Part shown: positions 1 to 11,063 of the stretch, in pieces | Numbering within the stretch: the first letter of the stretch is position 1 | Layout of the letters: each line of letters starts with the position of its first letter | The notes under the pieces: generated by a model | Told to the model about the DNA's origin: nothing | What the model saw: only the letters and a program-made list of their open reading frames with translations | Databases searched by the model: none | Origin: Typhlomys cinereus | Lineage: Eukaryota; Chordata; Mammalia; Rodentia; Platacanthomyidae | DNA length: 64,000 nt | Direction: 5' to 3' | Assembly: GCA_023101885.1 (NCBI GenBank) | Contig: JALPQD010000242.1 | Location: 1,231,277-1,295,276, forward strand | Made by a program: the position numbers and the translations under genes

Positions 1-811
1 GTGAGCTCTCTATGACCAGTGCGAGCTAGGATCACTGTGAGTTCTCTATGACTACTATGTTCTATGGGCTTCCAGGACCACTATATGGTCTCTATGAGGA
101 TGAGGAGCTGTGACCACTCTAATCTCTCTATCACTACTATGACCTGTGACCACTATAAGCTTTCTATGACCACTCTGATCCATGAACACTGTTAGCTCTC
201 TATGATCTCTGTAACCTATGACCATTGTGAGCTTAGCATGACCACTGTGAGCTCTTTATGACCACTATGAGTTTTGACCACTGTGTGCTTTCAATGATCA
301 CTAAGTCCTCTCCATGATGACTATGACCTATGACCCCTGTAAGCTCTCTATTGCCACAGTGAGCTATATTGCCAGTGTATGAGCTTTCTATGAAGTCTGT
401 GAGCTCTCTATGACCACTGTGAGCTCTCTTTGACAACTGTGAGCTTTCTATGACCACAGTGAGCTATCTATCATAATTGTCAGCTCTCTACGAACACTGT
501 TGGCTATGTGTAAGGACTCTGAACTCTCTATGACCATGACGAGATATGACCACTGTCAGCTCTCTATGATGATTCTGAGCTCTCTATGACTATTATGATC
601 TATGACCCCTGTGAGGTCTCTATGACCACTATGAGCTCTCTATTACCACTCTGTACTCTTTATGTCCTTTTGGATTTTCTAGGACCATTATGAGCTATGA
701 TCCCTATGACTTCTCTATGATCATTGTGAGCTATGACTATAAATACTCTATGTCCACTCTGAGCTTTCTGTAACCACTTGTGAGTTTTGACATCTTTGAA
801 CTATGTCCACT

Positions 812-969
812 GTGAGCCCTCTCTGAACACTGTGAGCTTTTTATAACTATAGTGAAGTCTGTATGACACTATGACCTCTGTATTGCAACTGTGAGCCCTC
901 TCTGAACACTGTGAGCTTTTTATAACTATAGTGAAGTCTGTATGACACTATGACCTCTGTATTGCAACT
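812..969 (+). repeat. Exact 79-bp tandem duplication in satellite A
   Basis: Positions 812-890 and 891-969 are two identical adjacent 79-bp copies, each spanning about four basic units. Surrounding units are diverged from one another, so identity over 79 bp marks a recent duplication. The likely mechanism is unequal exchange or replication slippage. Confidence 0.93.
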
Positions 970-2008
970 GTGAGCTCTCTATGACCAATGGGAGCTCTCT
1001 GTGAAAATTATGAGTTTTCTACATCCACTGTGAGCTCATTATGTCCACTATGACCTTTCTATGACCACATGACCTATGACCATTATGAGAACTCTATGAC
1101 AACTGTGAGTTCCCTATGTCCACTATGAGCTATGACCACTATGACTCTCTATGACCAATGAGTTCATTCCATGATGACCGTGAACTCTCTATGATCACTG
1201 TAAGTGATGACCATTATGAGCTCTCTGTTACCATTGGGGGCTCTCTATGATATCTGAGAACTCTCTATGATGACTGTGAGCTCTGTTACCACTATGAGCC
1301 TTCTACAAGCACTATGAGCTATAACCACTTTGAGCTCTCTATCACCACTGCGAGCTGTAATTACTATGAGCTCTCTATGCTCACTACGTGTTCTCTATGA
1401 TCACTATGAGCTATGACCACTATGAGCCCTCTGTGAAGACTGTGAGCTATGAGCACTATGAGCTCTCTCTATGAGCACTGTGAGTTCTCCGTGAAAAATG
1501 TCAGCTTACTTTGCCAACATTAACTCTCTATGACGACTGTGAGCTCTTTATGACCACTATGAGCTATTATCACTGTGATCTCTCTATGACAACTGTGTTC
1601 TCTCTTTGACCAATATGTTCTATGCCCACTTTGAGCTATGACCACCTTAAGCCCTCTGTGGTGATTATGAGTTTTGTATGGCCTCTGTGACCTATAACAC
1701 TGTGAGCTCTCTATGACCACTATGAGTTCTCTATGCCCCTGTGAGCTATGACCACTGTGAACTCTCTGTTACCACAGTGAGCTAAGATTAGTATGAGCTT
1801 TCTTTGACTTGTGTGAGCTTTGTCTGACCACTATGAACTGTCTATGATCACTGTGAACTTTCTATGATGACTGTCACCTCTCTATGACCAATTTCTCCTC
1901 TCTATGACCTGTATGAGGTATGACAACTTGAGCTCTTTATGACCACTGGAAGGTCTCTATGATGACTTTGAGTGCTCTATGTTGACTATGACCTCTCTAT
2001 GGCAACTG

Positions 2009-2224
2009 TGAGCTCTCTATGACCACTGTGAGCTTTCTATGAGCACTATGATCTATGAGCACAGTGATATCTCTATGACCATTGTTACCTTGACTAGTGT
2101 TAAGGCTCTATGACTCTGAGCTCTCTATGACCACTGTGAGCTTTCTATGAGCACTATGATCTATGAGCACAGTGATATCTCTATGACCATTGTTACCTTG
2201 ACTAGTGTTAAGGCTCTATGACTC
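2009..2224 (+). repeat. 108-bp tandem duplication in satellite A
   Basis: The block starting at 2009 is repeated from 2117 with a period of 108 bp. It includes the distinctive non-consensus stretch ACCTTGACTAGTGTTAAGG, present in both copies. No difference is visible between the copies, so this is a recent local expansion. Confidence 0.92.
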
Positions 2225-4068
2225 TGAGCTTTCTATGACCACTGTGACCTATGACTACTGTGAGCTCTTTATGACCACTTTTCACTCTCTATGACCACTG
2301 TAAGCTCTCTATGATGACTTTGAGCTATCTATGACCACATTGAAAAAAGATCTATGACTACTATGTGCTCTCTATGACCACAGTGAGTTTTCTATCATCA
2401 TTGTCAGCTCTCTACAAACAATCAGCTGTATTTGAGGTCCCTGAGCTCTCTATGACCATGATGATTGTCAACTCTCTACGATGATTCTGAGCTCTCTATG
2501 AGTACTATGATATATGAACACTGTGAGCAATCTATTACCATTATTAGCTATGAGCACTGTGAACTCTCTGTGAAGACTATGAGTTCTCTATGACCACAGT
2601 GAGCTATGAGCACTCTGAGCTCTGTATGACCAATATGAGCTATGACCACTGTGAGCTCTCTATGACCACTGTGAGCACACTATGCACTGTGAGCTGTGAC
2701 CACTATGAGTGCTCTATTACAATTTTGATTGCACTATTGCCACTGTGAATTCTGTATGAAAACTGTGACCTCTCTATTACAACTGTGAACTCTCTAAAAT
2801 CAGTTTGAGTCCTCTATGTCATAATGATCTCTCTGTAACCATAATGACCTCTTTAGTTGCACTGTGAGTTATGACCACTGTGAACTCTCTATGACAACTG
2901 TGAGCTTTACATGACCCCTATGACCTAAGAATACTTTGAGCTGTCTATGACCACAATTATCTATGACCACAATGAGCTCATTATTAACACTATAAGCTAT
3001 GGCCATAGTGACCTTTCTATGACAATTATGAGTTCTCTATGACCACTCTGAGCTCTCTATGACCAATATGAGCTGTGACCACTGTGAGATCTGTGTGACT
3101 ATTATGAGCTCTCTATGACTATTATTATCTATAACTACAATGAAATCTCAAAGGCCACTGTTACCTCAATGACAACTATTGGCTCTCTATGACCACTGTC
3201 ATCTCTATACGAGCACTATGATCTAATACCACTGTGAGCTCTATATTACCAGAGAGAGCTGTGACTACTATAAGATTTCAATAGCCTCTGTGAGTTCTCT
3301 CTGCCCACTGTGAGCTCTTGATGACAACTGTGATGTATCTATGAATACACATAGCTCTCTATGATCACTGTCACTTTTCTATGACCACTGTCAGGTGTAT
3401 ATGACCACTGTGAGCTTGCCAGGACCACTATGAGATAATGAACACTGTGACCACTGTGAGCTCTCTACTGTCACTCTGAGCACTCTGACCATTAAGACGG
3501 CTCTATGACTACTATAAGTTATAACCACTATTAATTCCCTATGACCGCTGGGATCTCTCTATGATCACTGTGATGTATGACCACTGTGAGCTATGACCAC
3601 TATGAGGTGCATGTGGCCACTGTAAGTTCTTTATGACAACTGTGATTTCTCTATGAGCACTCTGACTTCTGTATGACCACTGTGAGCTTTCACCATTGTG
3701 AGCTCTCTCTGGCCACTATAAATTATGGCCACTCTAAACTCTCTTTGACCTCTGTGGGCTCTCTATGTGCACTAAGATCTATGACAACTGGGAGCTGTCT
3801 ATGATGACTACAAACTCTCTATAACCACTGTGAGCTCTCTAGGATGACTGAGCATTCTATGACCACTGTGAACTCTATGACAGCTGTGAGCTCTCTATGA
3901 ACAGTATGAGATCTCTATTACCACTGTGAGCTTTTTATGACCACTGTGATCTATGAATATTGTGAGCTCTCTATGACCACTATAATCTTTGACCACCATA
4001 AGTTCTCTACAACCAGAGTGCACTGTTATCCCTTTGAGCTTTCTGTGACCTCTGTGAGGTCTCTCTGC

Positions 4069-4083
4069 CCACTCTGAGCTCTT
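4069..4083. repeat. L1 target-site duplication, left copy
   Basis: CCACTCTGAGCTCTT lies directly before the poly(T) run that is the L1 poly(A) tail read on the plus strand. The same 15 bases recur at 11049-11063 directly after the L1 5' end. The exact right edge of this copy is blurred by the T run. Confidence 0.93.
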
Positions 4084-5101
4084 TTTTTTTTTTTTTGGGA
4101 TTTTTTTTATTAAAAATTTAATTATACATTTTAAAATTTTTTTACCAGTTCCCTCCCTCTCCCCTCCTCCCCCCGAACCCCCTCCTCTCCCTCCTCTCCC
4201 TCCCCATCCCCCAGTGCCTCCCCCCCAATTCCCAGAGAGTCCTTACTTGTGTACGCCTAACTCTCCACTGGGTCTTCCTCTCCAATGACATAAAAGGACC
4301 CAGTGGCATTTCCATAAGCCCTTTCTCTTGTTCCCCTTAAGCATAGGATCACTACTATGGCTGTCAATCACCTTGCCTCCAGGGGTCTCGGTGCCCTTAA
4401 CAAACGCTTGACTTTATGAGGGCAACAGTGCATTGGACATTGCGCAGGGCATGCAAAGTCCCATTATGATTGCTTTGGCCCCAACTATTGTTGAGAATCT
4501 TGCAAATCGTTGCTCCTCCCATCCTTTTGCTCTTACAATCTTACCGCCCCCTCTTCCGCAAATGTCCCTGAGCTCCAGGATGGGGAGAGATTAGGCTGGC
4601 CTAGTTCTAGGTGATTGATATAGAGTCTCTGAAGTTCTGGATTGTGGTTGGTTGATTTCTTTTGCAGTTTTGCTGCTCCTGCAATGCCCTTCACTCCATT
4701 CTGCTGGGCACTGTATGTCACCCCCTGGCCAGAGACAAAAGCTGTTAAACTGGAGTCTTGTTATAATAGCACATTCAAGGGTATATGTAATAAGAGTAGG
4801 AAACCTCAGTGAGGGAGGGGTCCATCACCCATTTGCAAAAATGATTACTTTTTATCTGTTAGACTATATGCCCCCCCTTCTGGTGAAATCAGGAAAGAAC
4901 GTCTGTGAACTTAACCTGGTTTCTCATTACTTACTTGCAGCCCTTGATGGAGGCCTATTTTCTCTGCTGTAACATGGTCCCCTTTCTCCTTGTTTCTGGT
5001 TTGGCCCTCCTACCCCATCTCTCTTGTTCATAATCCTTGCAATTACTGTGTTACATAGGTTTACTTTTAAGTGTCTCAATGTGGGCTGGATGAGTTTGGT
5101 A
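4084..5101 (-). other. L1 3' UTR and poly(A) tail
   Basis: About 1 kb between the ORF2 stop and the poly(A) tail, without a coding frame. At about 4148-4220 the plus strand is almost pure pyrimidine with long C runs, so the minus strand is a G-rich polypurine tract. This is typical of rodent L1 3' UTRs and can form G-quadruplexes. The T run at 4082-4097 is the poly(A) tail. The same UTR appears as a truncated copy at 17212-17430. Confidence 0.9.
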
Positions 5102-6184
5102 CTAGGAGCCACCTATTAAGAAGTACATACGGCGCTTAATTTTCTGGGTTTGGGATACTTCACTTAATATAATTCTTTCTAATGACATCCATTTCCCAGC
5201 AAATTCCAGTAATTCATCATTTTTGATGGCTGAGTAGTACTCCATTGTATAGATGTACCACAGTTTCCTTACCCACTCGTCAACTCTTGGACATTTAGGT
5301 TGATTCCATGACTTTGCTATTGTAAACAGTGCTGCTATGAACATGGTCGAGCTTGTGCTATCGAGGCGAACCTCTGCTGCATGGGGGGTTATTCCCAAAA
5401 GTGGGATAGCAGGGTCATATGGCATTTCAATCTTTAATTTCTTTAAGAATCTCCAGACAGCTCGCCAGAGTGGCTGTATGAGCTTGCATTCCCACCAACA
5501 ATGTAGGAGAGTTCCCCTCTCTCCACATCCTCTCCAGCATTTGTCGTTGTTTGTATTGTGGATTTTTGCCATCCTGACCGGGGTGAGATGGTATCTCAGG
5601 GAAGTTTTGATTTGCATTTCCCTGATGGCAAAGGAAGTGGAGCATTTTTTAAGATATTTGTTAGACATTTTAATTTCATCCCTGGTAAAGTTTCTTTGAA
5701 GTTCCATGGCCCATTTTTTAATTGGGCCAGTGTTTTCCTTGGAGTTTAGTTTTCTAAGTTCTTTGTGCACTCTGGACAGTAGAGCTCTGTCAGATACGTG
5801 GTTAGTGAAGATTTTCTCCCATTCTGTGGGTGGCCTTTGAGCTCGTGTTACAATCTCTTTATCTGAACAGAAGCTCTTTAATTTCACAAGATCCCAACTG
5901 TTGAGAGTTGGTAGCAGTGACTGTGCCATTGGATGTCTGTTTAGGAAATGTTGGCCTAGCCCAATCAGCTCGAGGGAGTTCCCTATCCTTTCAACTATGG
6001 TTTTTAAAGTCTCTGGCCTTAAATCAAGGTCCTTGATCCATTTGGAATTAAGTCTTGTACATGGTGACAAGTATGGGTCCAACTTTAATCTTCTGCATGT
6101 GGAGATCCAGTTTTGCCAGCACCATTTGTTGAAGATGCTGTTTTTTTTCCATTGGATTCTTTGGGCCCCTTTGTCAAAGACCAA
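5102..6184 (-). pseudogene. ORF2 C-terminal part with Cys-rich motif
   Basis: A 360-codon open frame continuing ORF2 after a frameshift between 6246 and 6184. It contains the KKCSTSFAIREMQIKTSLRY segment and the cysteine-rich cluster CWRGCGERGTLLHCWWEC, a C-X3-C-X7-H-X4-C pattern thought to help RNA binding. It ends just after the conserved MYFLIGGS tail. Length and ending match a complete ORF2 C terminus, so the stop at 5102 is the natural one. Confidence 0.93.
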
Positions 6185-6245
6185 ATGGCTGTATTTTTGT
6201 GGGCTTATATCTGGGTCTTCAATCCTTATCCATTGATCTGTGTGT

Positions 6246-7639
6246 CTATTTTGGCCAGTACCAGGCTGTCTTTATAACTATGGATTTGTAGTATAAACTA
6301 AGGTTTGGTATGGTAATACCTCTAGCAGTGTTTTTGTTACTCAGGATTGTCTTTGCTGTCCTGGGTCTTTTGTGCCTCCATATGAATTTTGAGATTATTT
6401 GGTCAACTTCTTTAAAGAATTGCTTTGGGATTTTAATTGGTATAGCATTGAATTTGTATATTGCCTTTGGTAGGATGGTCATTTTTACGATGTTGATTCT
6501 ACCAATCCAGGAACATGGGAGGTCTTTCCACCTTCTGGTGTCTTCTGCTATTTCTTTCTTTAGGGTTTTAAAGTTTTCATTGTAAAGGTCTTTTACCTCC
6601 TTGGTTAGGTTTATACCACGGTATTTCATTTTTTTAGGGGCTATAGTAAATGGGATTGTTTCTCTCAATGCTTTTTCACTTCTTTCATTCTGGGCATATA
6701 GGAAGGCCTCTGATTTTTGCACATTTATTTTGTATCCTGCCACCCTGCTGAACTTCTCAATTAATTCCAGTAGCTTCCTGGTGGAGTTTTTGGGATCACT
6801 CAGGTATAAGATCATGTCATCTGCAAATAGGGATAGTTTGACTTCTTCCTTGCCGATTTGAATCCCTCTTATGTCCCTTTCTTGTCTTATGGCTTCAGCT
6901 AAGACTTCAAGTACAATATTGAATAGAAGTGGTGAGAGTGGACAGCCTTGTCTAGTTCCTGATCGAAGTGGGAATGCTTCCAATTGTTCCCCATTGAGCA
7001 TAATCCTTGCTGTAGGCTTGTTGTATACAGCTTTTATTATATTGATAAAGGTTCCTTCCATTCCTACAGTCTCTAGCGTTTTGATCATAAAAGGCTGTTG
7101 GATTTTGTCAAAGGCTTTTTCTGCATCTATGGAGAGTATCATGTGGTCTTGGACTTTGGACTGGTTTACATGATGAATTACATTTATTGATTTGCGTATG
7201 TTGAACCAACTTTGTGTGCCGGGGATGAAGCCTACTTGGTCCCCGTGAATGATCTTTTTGATATGTTTTTGAATCCGATTTGCTAAGACTTTGTTGAGAA
7301 TCTTTGCATCTGTGTTCATCAGAGAGATCGGCCTATAGTTTTCTTTTTTAAGTGCATCTTTATTAGGTTTGGGATTAAGACGATATTAGCTTCATAGAAG
7401 GAATTTGGCAGTGTTCCTTCCTTTGCTATTTGATGGAACAGTTTAAGGAGTATTGGTGTTATTAACTCCTTAAATGTCTGGTAGAATTCTGTGCTGAATC
7501 CATCTGGCCCAGGACATTTTTTGGTGGGAAGATTCGAGATTACTTCTTCAATTTCCTTGTATGTTACAGGACTATTTAAATAATTCACAACTTCCTGATT
7601 CAATTTAGGTAAGTTGTGTTTACTTAGAAATTCATCCAT
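6246..7639 (-). pseudogene. ORF2 reverse transcriptase part
   Basis: Frames 7639-7319 (106 codons) and 7319-6246 (357 codons) hold the reverse transcriptase. The first contains the [15 protein letters not shown] motif of the fingers. The second contains [12 protein letters not shown] (first catalytic Asp), the [10 protein letters not shown] motif at residues 121-130, and the FADD box at residues 165-168 (about 6816-6827), where many L1s also have FADD rather than YADD. The frames separate at an A-rich run near 7340, consistent with a one-base slip. Active-site residues are preserved, so the element was functional until recently. Confidence 0.94.
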
Positions 7640-7819
7640 CTCTTTTTGTTGTCAAACTTCACAGAGTATAAGTTTTTGAAATATGATGTTATAATTCTCT
7701 GGATTTCTTGGGTATCCGTAGTGATAACTCCATGTTCATTTCTAATTTTGTTAATTTGGGTTTTCTCTCTCTTGCTTTTGGTTAATTTAGCTAGGGGTGT
7801 ATCAATCTTATTGATTTTT

Positions 7820-8927
7820 TCAAAGAACCAGCTTTTTGACTGGTTGATTTTTTCCTATCGTTTTCTTAATCTCGATTTCAGATATTTCTCCCCTTATTTT
7901 GCTAATCTCCTCTCTTCTATTACTTTTGGGATCAGATTGCTCAAGTTTCTCCAAAGCCTTAAGCTGCATCGTTAAATTATTTATTTCTGATGTTTCCAAT
8001 TTTCTGATGTAGGCATTAAGAGCTATGAACTTACCTCTTAGAACAGCTTTCATTGTGTCCCAGAGATTTTGGTAAGTTGTATTCTCATTTTCGTTCACTT
8101 TCAGAAAATCTTGAATTTCCCGTTTAATTTCTTCCTGAATCCAGTTCTCATTCAGCATCATATTGTTAAGTTTCCAGGAGTTAGTGTATTTTCTCTTGTT
8201 TGTTGTGTTGTTGTGGATGTCCAGCTTTAGGCCGTGGTGGTCTGATAGGGCACAGGCTAGAATTTCGACTTTTTTGTATTTGTGTAGATTCATTTTGTGG
8301 CCCAATATGTGATCTATTTTGGAGAAAGTTCCGTGTGCTGCTGAGAAAAATGTGTATTCTTTGGTACGTGGGTGAAAAGTTCGATAGAGATCTGTAAGGT
8401 CCATTTCAGTAAGGGTTTGGTTAAGCTCCAAAGTGTCTCTGTTAAGCTTTTGACCTGTTGATCTATCCCATGTTGAGAGGGCGGTGTTGAAATCCCCGAG
8501 ATTTATTGTTTGGGGGTTGATTTCTTGCTTTAGACGCTGTAGGGTTTTCTTAATGAATGTGGAGGGGGCCCATATTGGGTGCATATATGTTCAGTAATGT
8601 GAAGTCTTCCTGGTGAATTGTACCTGTGACTAAAATGTAGTATCCATCTGTGTCTCTTATGATTTTCTTTGGTTTGAAGTCCACTTTGTCTGAAAGCATA
8701 ATTGCTACCCCTGCCTGTTTCCTGGTTCCATTAGCTTGCAAGATTTTGGACCAGCCTTTCATTCTTAGGACGTGCCTATCTTTTTTGGTGAGATGAGTTT
8801 CCTGAAGGCAGCAGATTGTTGGATTGTGGTTTCTAATCCAAGTTTGTAATCTTTGTCTCTTAATCGGTGAGTTAATGCCGTTGACATTTAATGTTATAAT
8901 GGAGAAATTATTTTTAATTCTGGACAT
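7820..8927 (-). pseudogene. ORF2 endonuclease part, one internal frameshift
   Basis: Two overlapping frames, 8927-8550 (125 codons) and 8584-7820 (254 codons), together cover the apurinic/apyrimidinic-type endonuclease and the linker. The first begins MSRIKNNFSIITLNVNGINS, the usual ORF2 start. It carries the metal-binding Asn and Glu motifs (LNVNG, QETHL). The second carries [17 protein letters not shown] and the catalytic SDHH motif. The frames shift within 8550-8584, at the conserved IYAPN segment. A further frameshift near 7850 ends this part before the reverse transcriptase. Confidence 0.93.
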
Positions 8928-8984
8928 TTTTTATGTTTAGTAGATTTTGTAAGCATGTTGTTTAATATTTATATTTTGTTGGTA

Positions 8985-10045
8985 TTATACTTCCATTCTG
9001 TCCTCCTGGATACGCTTGTTCTTTTTTTCAAGCTTGAGTATCATTTCTAGCATTTTTTGAAGGCCTGGTTTGGTAGACATGTATCCCTTCAAGTTGTCTT
9101 TGTGCTGAAAAACTTTTCTTTCTCCCTCAAACATGACAGATAGTTTTGCCGGGTATATCAGTCTGGGTTGGCATTTTTGCTCATTTAATACTTGAAGTAT
9201 GTCTCTCCAAGCTCTTCTTGCTTTTACTGTTTCCATTGAGTAGTCATTTGTTATTCTAATAGGTTTACCTTTAAAAGTGAGTTGCTTTTTTCCTCTTGAA
9301 GCTCTCAGCACCTTTTCTTTGTCTTGAATGTGGAGTGTTTTGACTATTATTTGCCATGGCGATTTTCTATTTTGGTCATATCTGTTTGGAGTGCGAAATG
9401 CCTCTTGTATTTGGATAGGCCTCTCATTCTTTAATTGTGGGAAGTTTTCATTTATGATGAATTGAAATATTTCCTCAGGTGTGGTATTTTGGGATTCTTG
9501 TTCTGGTATTCCATGAATGCGCATGTTAGGTTTCTTCAGGGTGTCCCATATTTCTTGAATGTTCCTCTCCAGTATCTTTTTGGCTTTAACAATCTCTTCC
9601 ATTGAGCTGGTTAATTCTCCTACTTTGTCTTCAAGATCTGAGATTCTATTTTCTGCCTCATTTGTTCTGCTGATAAGACTCTCTGTCGAGTTTTGGGTTG
9701 AAGATAACTTATCTCTTAGTTCAATTTTAAACTCTGCCTGAGACTGTTTTACCTGCTCTATACCTATTTTTGTTTCTTGAACTGTTTTTCTCAACTCCTC
9801 CAGGTTCCTGTTGTGTTCCTGTTCAAAGTGGTTGATACGGTTATTTAACTCTTCTCGGATTCCTCTTTCATATTATTAATCATGGTAATGATCATACTCT
9901 GAAAGTCGTTATGTTGGGTCTGGCTTTCATGGCTATTTTCTATGGATTTGTTCTGGTCGCAATCCATCGTTATGGGATTGATTCTTTTGGTGGGAGATTG
10001 TTCTTGGGGTTTGTTTCTCGTGGATCTGCACTTTGACTTGTACAT
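8985..10045 (-). pseudogene. L1 ORF1: L1 ORF1: RNA-binding chaperone, one frameshift
   Basis: ORF1p is a trimeric RNA-binding protein that coats L1 RNA. The frame starts at 10045 (MYKSKCRSTRNKPQEQ) and runs 66 codons to a stop near 9845. The rest lies in another frame up to the stop at 8985, open from 9794 with 269 codons. Total span is about 353 codons, a normal ORF1 length, so one small indel near 9800-9850 separates the parts. The second frame begins in a coiled coil (heptads around NEAENRISDLEDKVGEL). It continues into the RRM-like domain (MRIHGIPEQE) and the C-terminal domain with the conserved FRTPNRYDQ and RRAWRDI segments. A 57-bp spacer separates ORF1 from ORF2. Confidence 0.93.
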
Positions 10046-11048
10046 TGTTGTTTTTTTTTTTTAGAACCTTTCAGTTTCTGTGTGTTTTTTACTGAACCGA
10101 TGTAGTTGGTATTGTTACACCTGCCAGTTGTTACTAGTGCTTGCCTTGGATTGGGTATGTTTGTGTATTGGTATTGTTATATCCTAGATGAGACTACTAG
10201 GATGTTAGTACGTCAGTTACATAACCAGGGGATGAATATAAGTATGGTAGTGCACTTTTATGATCTAGTGTTTTGGTGAAATGTGAGGGTGGGTGGTGTA
10301 CTCCCTGGAGTTGTATGTTTTTGGGGTGGCTGTATGAGGAAGCTGACCTACAACATTGATACTAGAAAGGATCAGTAAGGTGAAAGAAAAGAAAAAGAGT
10401 AAGGAAAAAAAAAAAAGGTTTCCTTATCTTTAGGCTGGATGTGAAGAGTCTCCCATGTGATACAATGGTTGTAGTGAAGTCCAGATGTATGGCCTGTGTT
10501 CTCTTTGTTCCTTAGAGTTTTGCTTGGGTTTCCTTTGTACTCTATTGAATTCTGAGTAGAAGTGTGACTTCCGTGGACCACATGTGTAGGTCCCCGGTGG
10601 GCCAGAGAGGCAGAGGGTCTGATGTTGATGGCAGAATTCTTCACCTGCGACCTGAGGGGGGGCAGAGGGGCAAGGGGCGGGAGGGCACAAGGGGCTGGTG
10701 TCCGGGGCGGGGCCCCAGAGGCTAAGCTGGCGGCCACGCGTGGGTGCTGCTGGCCGGGTGGCTGGGCTCCGGGGTGGGGGGCGGGGCTGGGAGGGGCTAG
10801 CTCTCACCTGGGCTCTGGTTCCGGTTCGGCGCGGAGAGGGGGCTGGGGGGGCTGGGGGCAAAGCCGGCGGCCGCGCGCGCGGGTGCTGCTGGCCGGGCGG
10901 CTCGGCTCCGGGGTGGGGGGCGGGGCTGGGAGGGGCTCGCTCTCACCTGGGCGCTGGTCGGGGTTCGGCGCGGAGGGGGGCTGGGGGCAAAGCCGGCGGC
11001 CGCGCGCGCGGGTGCTGCTGACCAGGAGGCTCGGCTCCGGGGTGGGGG
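10046..11048 (-). promoter_or_regulatory. L1 5' UTR with GC-rich promoter monomers
   Basis: About 1 kb upstream of ORF1. The distal part (about 10720-11048) is very GC-rich and made of tandem monomers starting near 10724, 10860 and 10988, so periods are about 136 and 128 bp and the last copy is partial. Rodent L1s use such monomers as their internal promoter; promoter function here is inferred. The long open frames through this segment are GC-rich by-products. The proximal part (10046-10620) is non-repetitive. Confidence 0.85.
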
Positions 11049-11063
11049 CCACTCTGAGCTCTT
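11049..11063. repeat. L1 target-site duplication, right copy
   Basis: CCACTCTGAGCTCTT directly follows the last 5'-UTR monomer and matches the left copy at 4069-4083 at all 15 positions. Satellite A resumes in phase after it. Confidence 0.93.

Larger units (their letters stand above)
1..4083 (+). repeat. Satellite family A, forward array
   Basis: Tandem array of a 20-bp unit with consensus TATGACCACTGTGAGCTCTC, interspersed with a 16-bp variant that lacks the last TCTC. Most units differ from consensus by one to a few bases, so this is a diverged array with occasional recent local duplications. Nearly every consensus unit carries GAGCTC, so SacI would cut the array very densely. I see no gene, promoter or RNA gene in it. 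Short open frames on the minus strand are by-products of the repeat. The array continues beyond the left edge of the window and is interrupted on the right by the L1 insertion. Confidence 0.95.
5102..8927 (-). pseudogene. L1 ORF2: L1 ORF2: endonuclease and reverse transcriptase, frameshifted
   Basis: ORF2p nicks target DNA and reverse-transcribes L1 RNA at the nick. From start (8927) to stop (5102) it spans 3,826 nt, about 1,275 codons, which is the family's normal length. The length is not a multiple of three, so the frame is broken. Frame changes lie near 8550-8584, 7850, 7645, 7320-7345 (in an A-rich run) and 6184-6246. The N-terminal endonuclease shows LNVNGINSP, LQETHL and SDHHGLKLD. The central reverse transcriptase shows [18 protein letters not shown] and the catalytic FADD box. 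The C-terminal domain keeps the zinc-knuckle-like Cys/His cluster and ends with the conserved YTMEYYSAIK region. I see no large deletion: decay is almost entirely small indels. Confidence 0.95.
4084..11048 (-). mobile_element. L1: Near full-length LINE-1 retrotransposon
   Basis: A complete L1 of about 6,965 bp on the minus strand, inserted into satellite A. In its own direction it has a GC-rich 5' UTR with tandem monomers (11048-10046), ORF1 (10045-8985), a 57-bp spacer, ORF2 (8927-5102), a 3' UTR with a G-rich polypurine tract, and a poly(A) tail at 4084-4097. It is bounded by a perfect 15-bp target-site duplication, as expected from L1 endonuclease-primed insertion. The intact ends and duplication imply a fairly recent, non-truncated insertion. 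Both ORFs are nevertheless interrupted, mainly by small frameshifts, so the copy as written cannot make working proteins. A sequencing or assembly origin for some frameshifts is possible. Confidence 0.97.

Noticed and set aside
233..457. Minus-strand open frames in satellite A (also at 1520, 12996, 23299 and plus-strand frames at 52619, 53957, 59558) with recurring ELTVVI, SSQWS and SGHREL peptides
   Set aside because: They are translations of the 20-bp unit in shifting frames. A perfect unit run yields a stop (TCA TAG) every 60 bp, and only chance variants leave frames open. There are no start context, splice or domain signals, and lengths stay below about 95 codons.
5337..8397. Several plus-strand frames inside the L1 (5337-5699, 5901-6236, 7646-7975 and others)
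   Set aside because: Antisense shadows of ORF2. The minus strand carries recognisable endonuclease and reverse transcriptase motifs over the same interval.
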